A stretch of DNA of 64,000 nucleotides from Flammeovirgaceae bacterium UBA2366 (GCA_002344065.1 DDTK01000005.1:62001-126000); one strand, 5' to 3'; shown: positions 17,411 to 26,409, numbered from the stretch's first letter. The notes: generated from the letters alone by a model not told the origin. Numbers and translations: made by a program.

Positions 17411-17432
17411 TATTCTCAAACTAGTGAGAATA
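17411..17432. promoter_or_regulatory. Perfect inverted repeat TATTCTCA-N6-TGAGAATA
   Basis: 8-bp perfect arms (17411-17418, 17425-17432) around AACTAG, in the 55-bp gap before the MDR oxidoreductase gene at 17457. No T run follows, so an operator is at least as likely as a terminator. Confidence 0.45.
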
Positions 17433-17456
17433 AAGTAACAACCCCGACTCTCCTTC

Positions 17457-18422
17457 ATGAAAGCCTCCATCCGCACAACCTACGGCTCCCCCGATGTGAT
17501 AACCATTAAAGAAGTTGAAAAACCAACACCAAAAGCAAACGAAATTCTGGTTCGCGTTTATGCCACTACTGTAAATCGTACAGACTGTGGTGCTCTTTGG
17601 GGAAAACCTTTTGTTTACCGTTTCTTCATCGGGTTGTTCAAACCCAGAAATGAAATTACCGGAACCGACTTTGCCGGTGTAGTTGAAGCTGTGGGACAAA
17701 ATGTTACAAGCTTTAACGTTGGGGATCGTGTTTGGGGATTTGATGATAATACATTGCCCTCACATGCCGAATACATGGCTATTGATACGAAGAAACCTGT
17801 CTTAAAAATACCGAATGGCTTTACGTTCGAAGAGGCAGCTGCCAGCGCGGAGGCCGCACACTATGCTTATAACTTTTTGAACAAGGTAAAGCTTGCACCG
17901 GGTAATAAAGTTTTGGTGAATGGCGGAACAGGTGGTATAGGTTCAGCGGCAATCCAGTTTTTAAAAAGCATGAATATTTTTGTTACAGCAGTATGCCACT
18001 CACAATACAATGATCGTGTTCTGGCACTGGGGCCTGATCGCATAATCCACTACGATAAAGAAGATTTTACCCAAGACAATGAAAAATATGATTTCGTTTT
18101 TGATGCCGTAGGTAAAAGTTCATTTAAACCATGTACAAAAATTTTAAAGGATAAAGGTGTATATATATCTTCTGAATTAGGGCCTGGCGCTGAAAACCTG
18201 TATTTGCCTTTGCTGACTTCCATCAAAGGAGGAAAGAAAGTTATATTCCCTATTCCGATTGACATTTCAAAAAGTCTCGTCTATGTGGCTGACCTGGCAG
18301 AGAAAGGAAAATTCAAGCCGCTTATTGATCGCACCTACTCACTTGATGAAATCAAAGAAGCTTTTGCGTACGTAAACTCCGGGCAGAAGATTGGGAATGT
18401 GGTTATTAAGTTACCAGAATAA
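17457..18422 (+). CDS. Zinc-free medium-chain dehydrogenase/quinone oxidoreductase-like protein
   Basis: 321 residues of the MDR superfamily. The GroES-like N-terminal half has N-R-T-D-C near 37-41 and G-T-D-F-A-G-V-V near 67-74. The Rossmann motif is V-N-G-G-T-G-G-I-G-S-A near 155-165. The structural-zinc cysteines of alcohol dehydrogenases are not visible, which places it with NAD(P)H:quinone oxidoreductases. The substrate is unknown. It faces the CHAT gene convergently, with a long inverted repeat between them. Confidence 0.82.
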   Translation: MKASIRTTYGSPDVITIKEVEKPTPKANEILVRVYATTVNRTDCGALWGKPFVYRFFIGLFKPRNEITGTDFAGVVEAVGQNVTSFNVGDRVWGFDDNTLPSHAEYMAIDTKKPVLKIPNGFTFEEAAASAEAAHYAYNFLNKVKLAPGNKVLVNGGTGGIGSAAIQFLKSMNIFVTAVCHSQYNDRVLALGPDRIIHYDKEDFTQDNEKYDFVFDAVGKSSFKPCTKILKDKGVYISSELGPGAENLYLPLLTSIKGGKKVIFPIPIDISKSLVYVADLAEKGKFKPLIDRTYSLDEIKEAFAYVNSGQKIGNVVIKLPE

Positions 18423-18444
18423 ACTTTGTATCAGGAATTCTTAA

Positions 18445-18522
18445 AGTTACAAGCTTTGAGTTGGGAGTTACGAGTCAAAGGATTACTTCAAACCGGTAGC
18501 TCGAAACCCAAAGCTCGTAACT
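18445..18522. repeat. Imperfect inverted repeat in convergent gap (MDR / CHAT)
   Basis: 23-nt arms at 18445-18467 and 18500-18522 agree at 19 of 23 positions. Two of the mismatches become G-U pairs in minus-strand RNA. The arms share the words AGTTAC and GAGCTTTG. The position is right for a bidirectional transcription stop. Confidence 0.65.
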
Positions 18523-18525
18523 ATT

Positions 18526-21324
18526 TCACATCCCCATCATCACAAACGCACCCCAGTAATACGGGTCTTTGTACTTAGTCATGAGTTGGAGTTGGGCCTG
18601 TTTAAAAGCACGTTGCTTATTACCCAACTTGAGCCAATTCGTGTAAAAGTTTGTCATCAGTTGTTGGGTGGCTGCATCATCCACTTTCCATAAACTCATA
18701 ATCATCGCATCGGCACCGGCCACGAGGAAAGCGCGCTGCAAACCGTACACCCCTTCACCCGATTTTACATCACCAAGTCCCGTTTCGCAGGCGCTGAGCA
18801 CAACCAGGTCAGTGCCCTCCAGGTTCAGGTTCATAGCTTCATAAGCGGTAAGCACACCGTTATCGTTACTGGAAATATCGGTGCCACCTCCGCTTATCGA
18901 CTTACCGGCTCCGGCCAGAATCAATCCGGAACGCAGCAACGGATTGTTGGTGGCATTCTCTGCATTTACACCAAACACCGATCCGCCCCCACCTTCTACA
19001 TCTTTAAGAAAATAACCATGCGTGGCGATGTGTACCAATGCCGGACCTTTAATCGCCTTTACATTGGCTTCAGTAGCCTGCTTTTCCATGAACTGGCTAA
19101 TCTGATATCCCGATGCCTTGAGTAAGCGAGCCACGCCATCCACTTCTGTTTTAGTGCCCGGCAAAGAAGAAATTTCGCTGGTAGCATAATCAGGGAAACC
19201 GAGAAGGAAAGCACTCTTCCTTGGGGCACCCGGTTTTTTTGCTTTTAGTGCAATTAAATCTTTCGAATTACCAATAATCACCAGGTCGTAACGATTCAAC
19301 ACGAAATCGCCATCTGGCTTTTTCAGCGTGTTCAGGTTAAGTTGATTGTACACACCATCGGGCGATATATAAATCATCTTCCGGTTACCCAGTTCTGGTT
19401 CAATCCTGCTCCAATACTGATCGTACGAATATCCATCCGCTATTTTTTCATGAATGGCATTTCGATAAAATCTTGCATATCGGGTTTCCAGCTGATTGCC
19501 ATTTTCCAGTATGACCATGCGTGGCGTTTCCAACCCCTTTTTCAAGACCAGCGCTACATAGCGAACATCATCAGTAAAATCCTGATTGAACCCACGCACA
19601 CGCACAATATCAACCACTGCTTCGGTATCGGTTAATAGTCCAAGAACTTGCTTGTAGCTGATTTTTTGTGATGAATACCCGGCCGAGAAATCTGTTGACC
19701 GCTCGGACAAGGAACGTTCCATCGCGTTGGCTTTACGTTCCATATCAGCCAGGTCAATCTTTTGTTCTTTCAACTCTTCTTTAGAGTAGGCATACAGGCG
19801 AGCTAGTTGTTCCTTCTGGTCAAGCCAATGCAAATAATCTTGTTTCAGTTTTTCGTCATTGCCTTTCAGAATAGTCTCCTTCACTTTGTTGGTAGAGTTC
19901 AGCAAAATGGCTTTGGTGGCGATGTGATAATCATAAAAATCCTGAACTACCTGGGGTTGTTCAATATGTGCTTCAATAGCAAAATTGAAGAAACGCTGAA
20001 AGCGTGGCGAGGTGATGTCCCAATACTTTGTTTTTTCCGCTTCACTCATAGGCGGAAAGTATTGATTAATGAAGTCGATGGTCTTATCCATCACCTCGCG
20101 GTACATCATATAGGCTTTATCTAACCGACCGGTTTTCCAATAAAGTATGGCCACATCTTCCTGCGACCGCACAAAGTCAGGATGGCTTGATCCTAATGTT
20201 GATTCGCGTATGGTAAGCGCTTTGTTCAATAGTGTTTCAGCCTCTGCGTTTCTACCTTGTATGCGATAGAAGTTCCCAAGATCGGCTGTTACCTTGGCAA
20301 AAGAGGGGTGTTGTTCAGTGAATTTCTTTTTATAGACATCAGACGCAGTTTTAAGCAGCGCCTCGACCTTATCCATTTTGCCCATTTGGATATAAAGAAT
20401 ACCCAGTTGGTTCAACAGGTTAGCATACTCCGGATTGCTCTTTTGCCCCCGGTTTTCATAAATAGATTTAATATTCAGGTAAGCCTTCTCCGCATCTTCA
20501 AACTTACCTGCCGCCTGGTAAACATTGGCGAGGTTAGATAGAAACTGTCGGTTTTCAAATGATTTCTTCCCTTTAAGTACATTAGTTTTTTTTAGTGCAA
20601 CTTCAGCTACACCGCTAGCCTCTGTCATCACCTGAATAGCCTCATCAAAGCGGCCCATGGTCTGAAACAAAACAGCCTTATTGTTTAATAGAATGGCATA
20701 CTGCAAACTCTGATCACCAAACCTCTTCTTACCCTGTTCCAGGGCTAAATTAAATGTCTTCTCAGCATCATTATACCGACCAAGTTGCTGTTGCAATTTT
20801 GCTTTGCTGTTTAGGTTGGAAACATACGCTGCGCTATTTATACCTTTTGAGTTTTCAGCTGATTTAATTGACCATTCAATAAACTCCTCTGCCTGCTGAA
20901 ATTTTGACTGTGCCAAATAAACCAATGCCATGGTTGAAATACATCGTAGATAGATCACCTCACCTGTCAGGTAATTGTTCTCCATGAAAGTCTTCGCATT
21001 TTCAAATTCGATTTCAGCAAGTTGAAAAGCACGGAACTGAGCGTAGTAACTAATAGCACGCTCAAGGATATCCCGAGCCTGATCTATTTTTGTTTTTGTG
21101 CTCTCATCTTTATAGGCATAGAAACCGCGCGACCAGCCTTCACCTTTTTGCTCAACGTCCAGAAACCCTGAATTTTCATTTACCGAAATGGCGAACTGAA
21201 AATCAACCGAGTCGAGTTTGGCTTTCGACTCCGCACCCGCATCACCTAATGCTTTTGTCAACCAGTCCTGGGCATTTAACGTTACGGAAAAACAAATAAG
21301 GGTAATAAAAGCTGCACTACGCAT
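18526..21324 (-). CDS. Large secreted TPR-CHAT domain protein
   Basis: 932 residues. Signal peptide M-R-S-A-A-F-I-T-L-I-C-F-S-V-T-L-N-A-Q, then about eight tetratricopeptide units (about 90-400) with Y-A-N-L-L-N-Q-L-G-I-L-Y and H-P-D-F-V-R-S-Q-E-D-V-A-I-L-Y type helices. A helical linker follows (about 420-600), then a C-terminal CHAT domain (about 640-932). CHAT is a caspase-like cysteine protease fold; the expected histidine (V-H-I-A-T-H-G-Y-F near 753-761) and cysteine (L-S-A-C-E-T-G-L-G-D near 838-847) are both intact. CHAT-TPR proteins are widespread in Bacteroidota and related to the protease of type III-E CRISPR and to gasdermin-activating proteases, but no partner, gasdermin or Cas gene is present here. 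The predicted export is unusual for a defence protease. Confidence 0.88.
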   Translation of the reverse strand: MRSAAFITLICFSVTLNAQDWLTKALGDAGAESKAKLDSVDFQFAISVNENSGFLDVEQKGEGWSRGFYAYKDESTKTKIDQARDILERAISYYAQFRAFQLAEIEFENAKTFMENNYLTGEVIYLRCISTMALVYLAQSKFQQAEEFIEWSIKSAENSKGINSAAYVSNLNSKAKLQQQLGRYNDAEKTFNLALEQGKKRFGDQSLQYAILLNNKAVLFQTMGRFDEAIQVMTEASGVAEVALKKTNVLKGKKSFENRQFLSNLANVYQAAGKFEDAEKAYLNIKSIYENRGQKSNPEYANLLNQLGILYIQMGKMDKVEALLKTASDVYKKKFTEQHPSFAKVTADLGNFYRIQGRNAEAETLLNKALTIRESTLGSSHPDFVRSQEDVAILYWKTGRLDKAYMMYREVMDKTIDFINQYFPPMSEAEKTKYWDITSPRFQRFFNFAIEAHIEQPQVVQDFYDYHIATKAILLNSTNKVKETILKGNDEKLKQDYLHWLDQKEQLARLYAYSKEELKEQKIDLADMERKANAMERSLSERSTDFSAGYSSQKISYKQVLGLLTDTEAVVDIVRVRGFNQDFTDDVRYVALVLKKGLETPRMVILENGNQLETRYARFYRNAIHEKIADGYSYDQYWSRIEPELGNRKMIYISPDGVYNQLNLNTLKKPDGDFVLNRYDLVIIGNSKDLIALKAKKPGAPRKSAFLLGFPDYATSEISSLPGTKTEVDGVARLLKASGYQISQFMEKQATEANVKAIKGPALVHIATHGYFLKDVEGGGGSVFGVNAENATNNPLLRSGLILAGAGKSISGGGTDISSNDNGVLTAYEAMNLNLEGTDLVVLSACETGLGDVKSGEGVYGLQRAFLVAGADAMIMSLWKVDDAATQQLMTNFYTNWLKLGNKQRAFKQAQLQLMTKYKDPYYWGAFVMMGM

Positions 21325-21400
21325 GACCGTAAAATTGAGAGTTGTTTTGTAACCTCTAAATTACTTCGTTTACGAAATTATTCCATGTTAAGTTGATGAA

Positions 21401-22600
21401 ATGTCCACTCCCCTGAAATTGCCCCGTTCCGCTGCAGATGCCATTATACAGGTTTTGAAAGATGTATTTGTGCATAACAAGTATGCAGATAAAGCGCTGG
21501 AAAAGGCTTTTAAGGCCTTACCTCGTATGAGCGATGATGACAAGGCTGTAATTGCGGAATCCAGTTATGCCATAATACGCCTTTACCGGTTGCTTCAAAC
21601 GGTAAGCCATAGCGATAGTTTATGGAAAATCTTAGGTGCCTGGATAGTGCTAAACAATTTTGAGCTTGATAACTGGAAGGAATTTGGATCCCTTAATGCT
21701 GCCGCTATTCAACAACGGTTTGAGGACGTAAAGTCAGATCGGAAAATCCGGGAGTCCATTCCGGACTGGCTGGATGAACGAGGCGAACAGGAACTTGGAG
21801 GTAAGTGGGGTGCTTTAATCGCTGCATTGAATCAACCTCCGGTGATTACCTTGCGGGTCAATACGCTAAAGCTAACCATTGAGGAACTGCAACACCAATT
21901 GGATGATGAAGGCTATGAAACAACTGTCGTAGAAGAATACCCGGAAGCGCTTGTTCTCTCCAAGCGGAAAAACATTTTTCAATCGCGTGCTTTTCAGGAA
22001 GGTTTGTTTGAAGTTCAGGATGCCGGCTCGCAAAGTATTGTGCCCTTTTTGCAGGTTGAGCCGGGTATGAGGGTAATTGATGCCTGTGCCGGCACCGGAG
22101 GAAAATCGTTACACCTGGCTGCACGCATGCAAAACAAAGGACGATTGATTTCCATGGATGTGGCCGATTGGAAACTGGAAGAATTTAAAAAGCGGGCACG
22201 CAGGGCCGGTGTTCATAACTTTGAAACCCGAACAATTGAAACAGCGAAAAGTATAAAACGTTTTCATCAAACAGCTGATCGTCTTTTGTTGGATGTTCCC
22301 TGTTCAGGATTAGGTGTGCTGAAGCGAAACCCGGATGCGCGATGGAAACTGAAACCGGAATACATCACCAAAATTATCAACACCCAAAAGGATATTCTTC
22401 AAAACTATTCATTAATGCTTAAACCCGGTGGGATATTGGTTTATTCTACCTGCAGCATACTGCCCTCCGAAAATGAAAATCAGGTTAAGCATTTTTTAGA
22501 AAAGAATTCACAACAATTTATTTTGGAAGAGGAAAAGACAATTGAGCCATCCACCTATACCGATGGATTTTATATGGCACGACTAAAGCGTTTATCGTAA
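21401..22600 (+). CDS. RsmB/RsmF-type RNA cytosine-C5 methyltransferase
   Basis: 399 residues. The N-terminal ~120 residues are a helical RNA-binding region like the NusB-like domain of RsmB. The catalytic domain has SAM motif D-A-C-A-G-T-G-G-K near 227-235, the motif IV loop D-V-P-C-S-G-L-G near 300-307 and the nucleophile in Y-S-T-C-S near 347-351. Both m5C-methyltransferase cysteines are present. It methylates cytosine in rRNA (or tRNA); the exact base cannot be read from sequence. It is divergent from the CHAT gene; the gap carries a 12-nt palindrome TTCGTTTACGAA at 21365-21376. Confidence 0.88.
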   Translation: MSTPLKLPRSAADAIIQVLKDVFVHNKYADKALEKAFKALPRMSDDDKAVIAESSYAIIRLYRLLQTVSHSDSLWKILGAWIVLNNFELDNWKEFGSLNAAAIQQRFEDVKSDRKIRESIPDWLDERGEQELGGKWGALIAALNQPPVITLRVNTLKLTIEELQHQLDDEGYETTVVEEYPEALVLSKRKNIFQSRAFQEGLFEVQDAGSQSIVPFLQVEPGMRVIDACAGTGGKSLHLAARMQNKGRLISMDVADWKLEEFKKRARRAGVHNFETRTIETAKSIKRFHQTADRLLLDVPCSGLGVLKRNPDARWKLKPEYITKIINTQKDILQNYSLMLKPGGILVYSTCSILPSENENQVKHFLEKNSQQFILEEEKTIEPSTYTDGFYMARLKRLS

Positions 22601-22631
22601 CTTTTTTAACTTCGCCACAAACATTACACTG

Positions 22632-23357
22632 TTGAAAATACTTTACAAGATTTATACCCTTTGGGTAATTATCGTTTTCAGTTTTTTTATGATCCTATTT
22701 CTTCCAGGAATCATGATTCCCTTTTTGTTGGGCAATCGGTTCTCCTGGATGGGGTATAAATTTTTGTGGATCTGGTCGTGGGTATTCAGCAAACTCACTG
22801 CCATTCGCTTTGAACTTCTCCATCGGAATAAAATTAAAAAAGGAAAATCCTACATCTACGTAAGTAATCACACCTCGTTTCTCGACATTCCGGGTGTACG
22901 ACTCATTATCCCAGGAGAATTCAGACCCATTGCAAAAAAAGAATTATTGAAAATTCCGGTGTTTGGATTTATTGTGAAAGCGGGTACCGTAGTGGTTGAC
23001 CGAAGTAGCCATGAAAGCCGGAAGAAAAGCGTTGAGTACGCCCGAAAAATTTTACAGATGGGGATTTCCATGCTCATTTTTGTTGAAGGTACACAAAACC
23101 GAACCAGAGAATTATTGCAACCCTTCAAGGATGGTGCGTTCCGGTTAGCTATTGATACCCAAACACCCATAATGCCTTTGGTTGTTGTTGGAGCGGGCAA
23201 ACTCATGCCCCCTGGAAAACTTGATCTTCGGCCGGGTAATATAAAAGTTATTGCAGGCGATGAGATTTCTGTTGAAGGACTAACTACTGAAGATCAAAGT
23301 CAACTTAAACAAAAAACGTTTGAGGTTATGAAACAAATGCTCGAACAGAATCTCTAG
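22632..23357 (+). CDS. plsC: 1-acyl-sn-glycerol-3-phosphate acyltransferase
   Basis: 241 residues. There is one strong N-terminal membrane segment (V-I-I-V-F-S-F-F-M-I-L-F-L-P-G-I-M-I-P-F) followed by the acyltransferase motifs: N-H-T-S-F-L-D (HX4D, near 78-84), the R-P-I-A-K-K-E-L block near 97-104, F-V-E-G-T-Q-N-R near 154-161 and P-L-V-V-V-G near 182-187. It makes phosphatidic acid. The start is TTG at 22632, 31 bp after the methyltransferase stop; it converges on rsmG. Confidence 0.9.
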   Translation: MKILYKIYTLWVIIVFSFFMILFLPGIMIPFLLGNRFSWMGYKFLWIWSWVFSKLTAIRFELLHRNKIKKGKSYIYVSNHTSFLDIPGVRLIIPGEFRPIAKKELLKIPVFGFIVKAGTVVVDRSSHESRKKSVEYARKILQMGISMLIFVEGTQNRTRELLQPFKDGAFRLAIDTQTPIMPLVVVGAGKLMPPGKLDLRPGNIKVIAGDEISVEGLTTEDQSQLKQKTFEVMKQMLEQNL

Positions 23358-23378
23358 CAACTTTAATCAAATCATAGC

Positions 23379-24008
23379 TTATAGCGGAACGTAAACTACT
23401 TTTTTGGTTTCGAAAAAATCCTCTTTGAAATAATCAGAAAGATTATAGAGCGCATAGGGTTTTTTCAATTCAGCTAACTCTTCCTCCAGGTCTCCGCCTT
23501 TTAAATAAAGTATTCCATTGTCCAGGTCATGGACAGATTCCTTCTTCACTTTATTGTGTACCCAGCCGTAAAATTCCTTTAATCGCGTAACGGCACGGCT
23601 CACAATAAAGTCGTATTCGGTTTTCAATTGTTCCGCACGCATTTGTTCTCCCCTTACATTCCTTAATCTCAGTGCCTCGGCCACGGCATTCACTACGGTA
23701 ATCTTTTTACCAATAGAATCCACCAGGTGAAAATTTGTTTCCGGAAAAAGTATGGCCAACGGTATACCCGGAAAGCCTCCGCCAGTTCCAACATCAAGTA
23801 CATCGGCACCGGGCCTGAAGGTCATTACCTTTGCTATCCCAAGGGAATGCAAGACGTGATTGACATAAAGGTTATCAATATCCTTGCGGGAGATGACATT
23901 TATCTTTTCGTTCCATGCTTTATATAAGGAACCAAGTTCGCCAAACTGACGAGTCTGCTTGTCGGTTAACGAAAAATACTTTTGGATTGGCTCAACGGAT
24001 GCAGACAC
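23379..24008 (-). CDS. rsmG: 16S rRNA (guanine527-N7)-methyltransferase
   Basis: 209 residues of the GidB/RsmG family: N-terminal helical part with W-N-E-K-I-N-V-I-S-R-K-D near 32-43, SAM motif D-V-G-T-G-G-G-F-P-G-I-P-L near 71-83, then L-V-D-S-I-G-K-K near 95-102, and the R-A-V-T motif near 136-139. It methylates G527 of 16S rRNA. It abuts the lipoprotein-like gene upstream (stop 24009), and together with the sigma factor gene forms a compact minus-strand group. Confidence 0.95.
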   Translation of the reverse strand: MSASVEPIQKYFSLTDKQTRQFGELGSLYKAWNEKINVISRKDIDNLYVNHVLHSLGIAKVMTFRPGADVLDVGTGGGFPGIPLAILFPETNFHLVDSIGKKITVVNAVAEALRLRNVRGEQMRAEQLKTEYDFIVSRAVTRLKEFYGWVHNKVKKESVHDLDNGILYLKGGDLEEELAELKKPYALYNLSDYFKEDFFETKKVVYVPL

Positions 24009-24554
24009 TTAATTCCAGGTTATGGGCGATGTGGCGGCTTCATATTCATTTCCCTTCACATCGCGTACATACACATGGAATGCTATGGGGTTTGAATGAT
24101 TCGGAACTTCCTTCATCCAGATTTTTGAAGCAATAAAGTTCCGTTTGTCTTCCAACTGGTTTAGGGGATTCCGTTTTGGAGGGGTGTATGAATAAATTTG
24201 TCCTTCATGATGCTCAACCATGAAGAGATCGTTCATGATATCACCTGCACGGTAATCCTCGTTAAAATCCTGTAATGATGTAATTATAATTTCCTCCACC
24301 GAATACTTTGGGCCGAGATAGCCAAACTCACACGACAACGCATAAGACTCAGTTACACCAAATTTTCCTACGGCTACGTAATCTAAAATGATCGGAAAAA
24401 TTACCATGACCAAACTATCACTTGATTGTAGTTGTGTGCCTTCCGGCATTACTTCAATTCGATCATAAACATAGTACGGTAATTTCTCACAGCAAGACTC
24501 ATACAGGGTTACAACTAACCACAGCGAAAAAATTGCTAATACTTTCCGAAACAT
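24009..24554 (-). CDS. Hypothetical exported protein
   Basis: 181 residues. A short hydrophobic N-terminus (L-A-I-F-S-L-W-L-V-V-T-L) is followed by Y-E-S-C-C-E; the cysteine could be a lipobox, though the preceding residues are not canonical. The rest is beta-rich (V-M-V-I-F-P-I-I-L-D, Y-A-L-S-C-E-F-G-Y-L-G, I-A-F-H-V-Y-V-R-D) and has no motif I recognise. It lies 6 bp after the ECF sigma factor gene, a position often used by anti-sigma factors, but it has no cytoplasmic domain that could bind sigma, so I do not call it one. Confidence 0.55.
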   Translation of the reverse strand: MFRKVLAIFSLWLVVTLYESCCEKLPYYVYDRIEVMPEGTQLQSSDSLVMVIFPIILDYVAVGKFGVTESYALSCEFGYLGPKYSVEEIIITSLQDFNEDYRAGDIMNDLFMVEHHEGQIYSYTPPKRNPLNQLEDKRNFIASKIWMKEVPNHSNPIAFHVYVRDVKGNEYEAATSPITWN

Positions 24555-24560
24555 ATTTTC

Positions 24561-25172
24561 TTATATATGATCGCGCTTATTCTTAACCATATCGAACATA
24601 AGCTCGCGCGCCCGGTGTAGCTGAGCCTTTACAGTACCCAAAGGCGCCTCAATTTCTGCCGCTATTTCCTCGTACGACAATTCATTGAAGTAACGAAGCC
24701 TCACCAGCTTTTGGTATTTCGGGGGTAGCTTATCGACAAACACTTGGATCAATTCTTCCTTCTGCGCCTTAATGGCTTCTTCCTGCGGATTCAGGTTTTC
24801 ATCCTCCACATCAATAGACACACCCTCGCCATTATCATCGGTAAAAGTATTACTGATGCTGAGCGTATTCAGTTTCTTTTTACGAATGTGATCGATGGTG
24901 TTATTGGTGGCTATTCGGAACAACCAGGTGGAAAAAGTGAAATCTTTTTTAAACCGGTGCAGGCTTTTAAATGCCTTGGCAAACGATTCAATGGTAAGAT
25001 CTTCGGCATCATCCACATTGCGTACCATTTTCAATATCATATGGTACACCGGTCGCTTATACCGCTGCATGAGCTTGGCAAAGGCCTGCTCATCGCTGTT
25101 GTTCACAGCTTCATCGATCAGGCGAAAGTCTTCCAGTGCTTTCGATGAAAAACGGCCTTCTAGCTCTTCCAT
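24561..25172 (-). CDS. RNA polymerase sigma factor, ECF family
   Basis: 203 residues with sigma region 2 (D-A-E-D-L-T-I-E-S-F-A-K-A-F near 56-69, then F-S-T-W-L-F-R-I-A-T-N near 81-91) and region 4 (L-P-P-K-Y-Q-K-L-V-R-L-R-Y near 148-160, helix-turn-helix S-Y-E-E-I-A-A-E-I near 165-173, and G-T-V-K-A-Q-L-H-R-A near 178-187). It overlaps the end of the upstream glycosyltransferase gene by 13 bp. No anti-sigma gene is adjacent. The target promoters are unknown. Confidence 0.92.
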   Translation of the reverse strand: MEELEGRFSSKALEDFRLIDEAVNNSDEQAFAKLMQRYKRPVYHMILKMVRNVDDAEDLTIESFAKAFKSLHRFKKDFTFSTWLFRIATNNTIDHIRKKKLNTLSISNTFTDDNGEGVSIDVEDENLNPQEEAIKAQKEELIQVFVDKLPPKYQKLVRLRYFNELSYEEIAAEIEAPLGTVKAQLHRARELMFDMVKNKRDHI

Positions 25173-26263
25173 TGTACTTTTTTGGTTACTAATGCAACCG
25201 TACCCGTTGAAATATAGTAAATCGCAAAAAGAAAATCTAAAAGCGGTACCGTCCAGGCTTCAAATTTGTGCCCAACTCGTTTAGCGAAGAGATGTACGGT
25301 GCCTGCCACAGTAAAAACCCGTAGAACCAAGGCAACCGGCACCCACCAAAAATCCGGTAACAGGTAAATGAGCACCCCACCAAGTAACCAGGTTAACAGG
25401 TGTGAAATCGTGAATAAACCAAAAATAAAGCGATGTTTGAATTTGTAAAACTTGCCCACGCTTAAATGTCTGATTTTCTGCTGAACGAATTCACGCCAGA
25501 TCTGTTTCGGGGTTGAAGTTACAATTGCACCCGGATCGGTACAAACGGCTGCATTACTTCCAGTGGCATGACGGTTAACAAAAAGATCATCATCACCACC
25601 CGTTATACCTAAATATTCATTAAATCCTTTGTTTTGAAGAAAGAGTGATTTGCGATAAGCCAGGTTTCTACCCACCCCCATATAGGGGTAACCTAGCCAG
25701 GCGAATGAGAAGTATTGCAGAGCTGTAAACAGTGTTTCATACCGGATGAACAAATTCAGAAAGCCTTGCTTTTTTTGGTACGGTGAAAATCCGAGCACAA
25801 ACTGTGTTTGTTCATTAAAATGTGATGACATGGATTGCACCCACGTGTTGCCCACTGGCCGACAATCAGCATCGGTAAGCAAAATAATATCATAATGCGC
25901 AGCTTTTATACCCAGTGTTATACCGTATTTCTTACCATTGGCATGAGGAGGCAAATGCTCCACCTTAACAATACGAAGCCGGTTATCCTTTTCTGCTTCT
26001 TCGCGGAGAAAATCAAAGGTCCCATCGTTTGAGCGATCATCCACAATGATAACTTCAAATTGTGGATGGTTTTGCGCAAGCAATAGTGGCAATAATGCGC
26101 GAAGATTTTCCTCCTCATCGTGTGCGCAAACAATAACGGAAACGGGCTGATGGATTACCTCCACTTTTGAATTTTGCTTCCTGGTCGATGCTACCCCAAA
26201 GGCTAAAAAGAAAATAAGCTGGCAGACAATAGAAGCAAAAAAAAGAGTCAGTAAGATGAGCAA
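25160..26263 (-). CDS. Family 2 membrane glycosyltransferase
   Basis: 367 residues from a TTG start. N-terminal membrane helix (L-I-L-L-T-L-F-F-A-S-I-V-C-Q-L-I-F-F), GT-A catalytic domain with V-D-D-R-S-N-D-G-T near 76-84 and metal-binding D-A-D near 130-132, acceptor motif G-G-D-D-D near 219-223, an (E/Q)xx(R)W-like Q-Q-K-I-R-H near 256-261, and three C-terminal helices. The architecture is of processive or lipid-linked sugar transferases. The sugar is unknown. A TATATTTG box lies about 30 bp upstream. Confidence 0.85.
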   Translation of the reverse strand: MLILLTLFFASIVCQLIFFLAFGVASTRKQNSKVEVIHQPVSVIVCAHDEEENLRALLPLLLAQNHPQFEVIIVDDRSNDGTFDFLREEAEKDNRLRIVKVEHLPPHANGKKYGITLGIKAAHYDIILLTDADCRPVGNTWVQSMSSHFNEQTQFVLGFSPYQKKQGFLNLFIRYETLFTALQYFSFAWLGYPYMGVGRNLAYRKSLFLQNKGFNEYLGITGGDDDLFVNRHATGSNAAVCTDPGAIVTSTPKQIWREFVQQKIRHLSVGKFYKFKHRFIFGLFTISHLLTWLLGGVLIYLLPDFWWVPVALVLRVFTVAGTVHLFAKRVGHKFEAWTVPLLDFLFAIYYISTGTVALVTKKVQWKS

Positions 26264-26290
26264 TGCGCGGATGGATTAAATTTAACCGTG

Positions 26291-26298
26291 CAAATATA
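26291..26298 (-). promoter_or_regulatory. -7 box for the glycosyltransferase-sigma-rsmG group
   Basis: TATATTTG on the minus strand, an exact TAnnTTTG match, about 28 bp before the TTG start at 26263. The gene group from here to 23379 reads as one transcript. Confidence 0.45.
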
Positions 26299-26378
26299 AA
26301 GGTAGATTAACGCGCAGAAAGGAATTTGCTTTAAACGCATTCAAAATTTTACAAAGAGGTTTTTTAACTGGATAAGGG

Positions 26379-26386
26379 TATTTTTG
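26379..26386 (+). promoter_or_regulatory. -7 box for tgt (TATTTTTG)
   Basis: Exact TAnnTTTG 23 bp before the tgt ATG. Its -33 region is T-rich (run of T at about 26361-26366) rather than a clean TTTG. Confidence 0.4.
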
Positions 26387-26409
26387 CGACAGCCTTACAA
26401 GCGGCTTTT

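Noticed and set aside
19342..20541. Several plus-strand frames of 94-105 residues opposite the CHAT gene
   Set aside because: Shadows of the long minus-strand gene; no start context or recognisable motif.
24009..24554. Anti-sigma factor candidate next to the ECF sigma gene
   Set aside because: It is exported in full, with no cytoplasmic sigma-binding domain visible.
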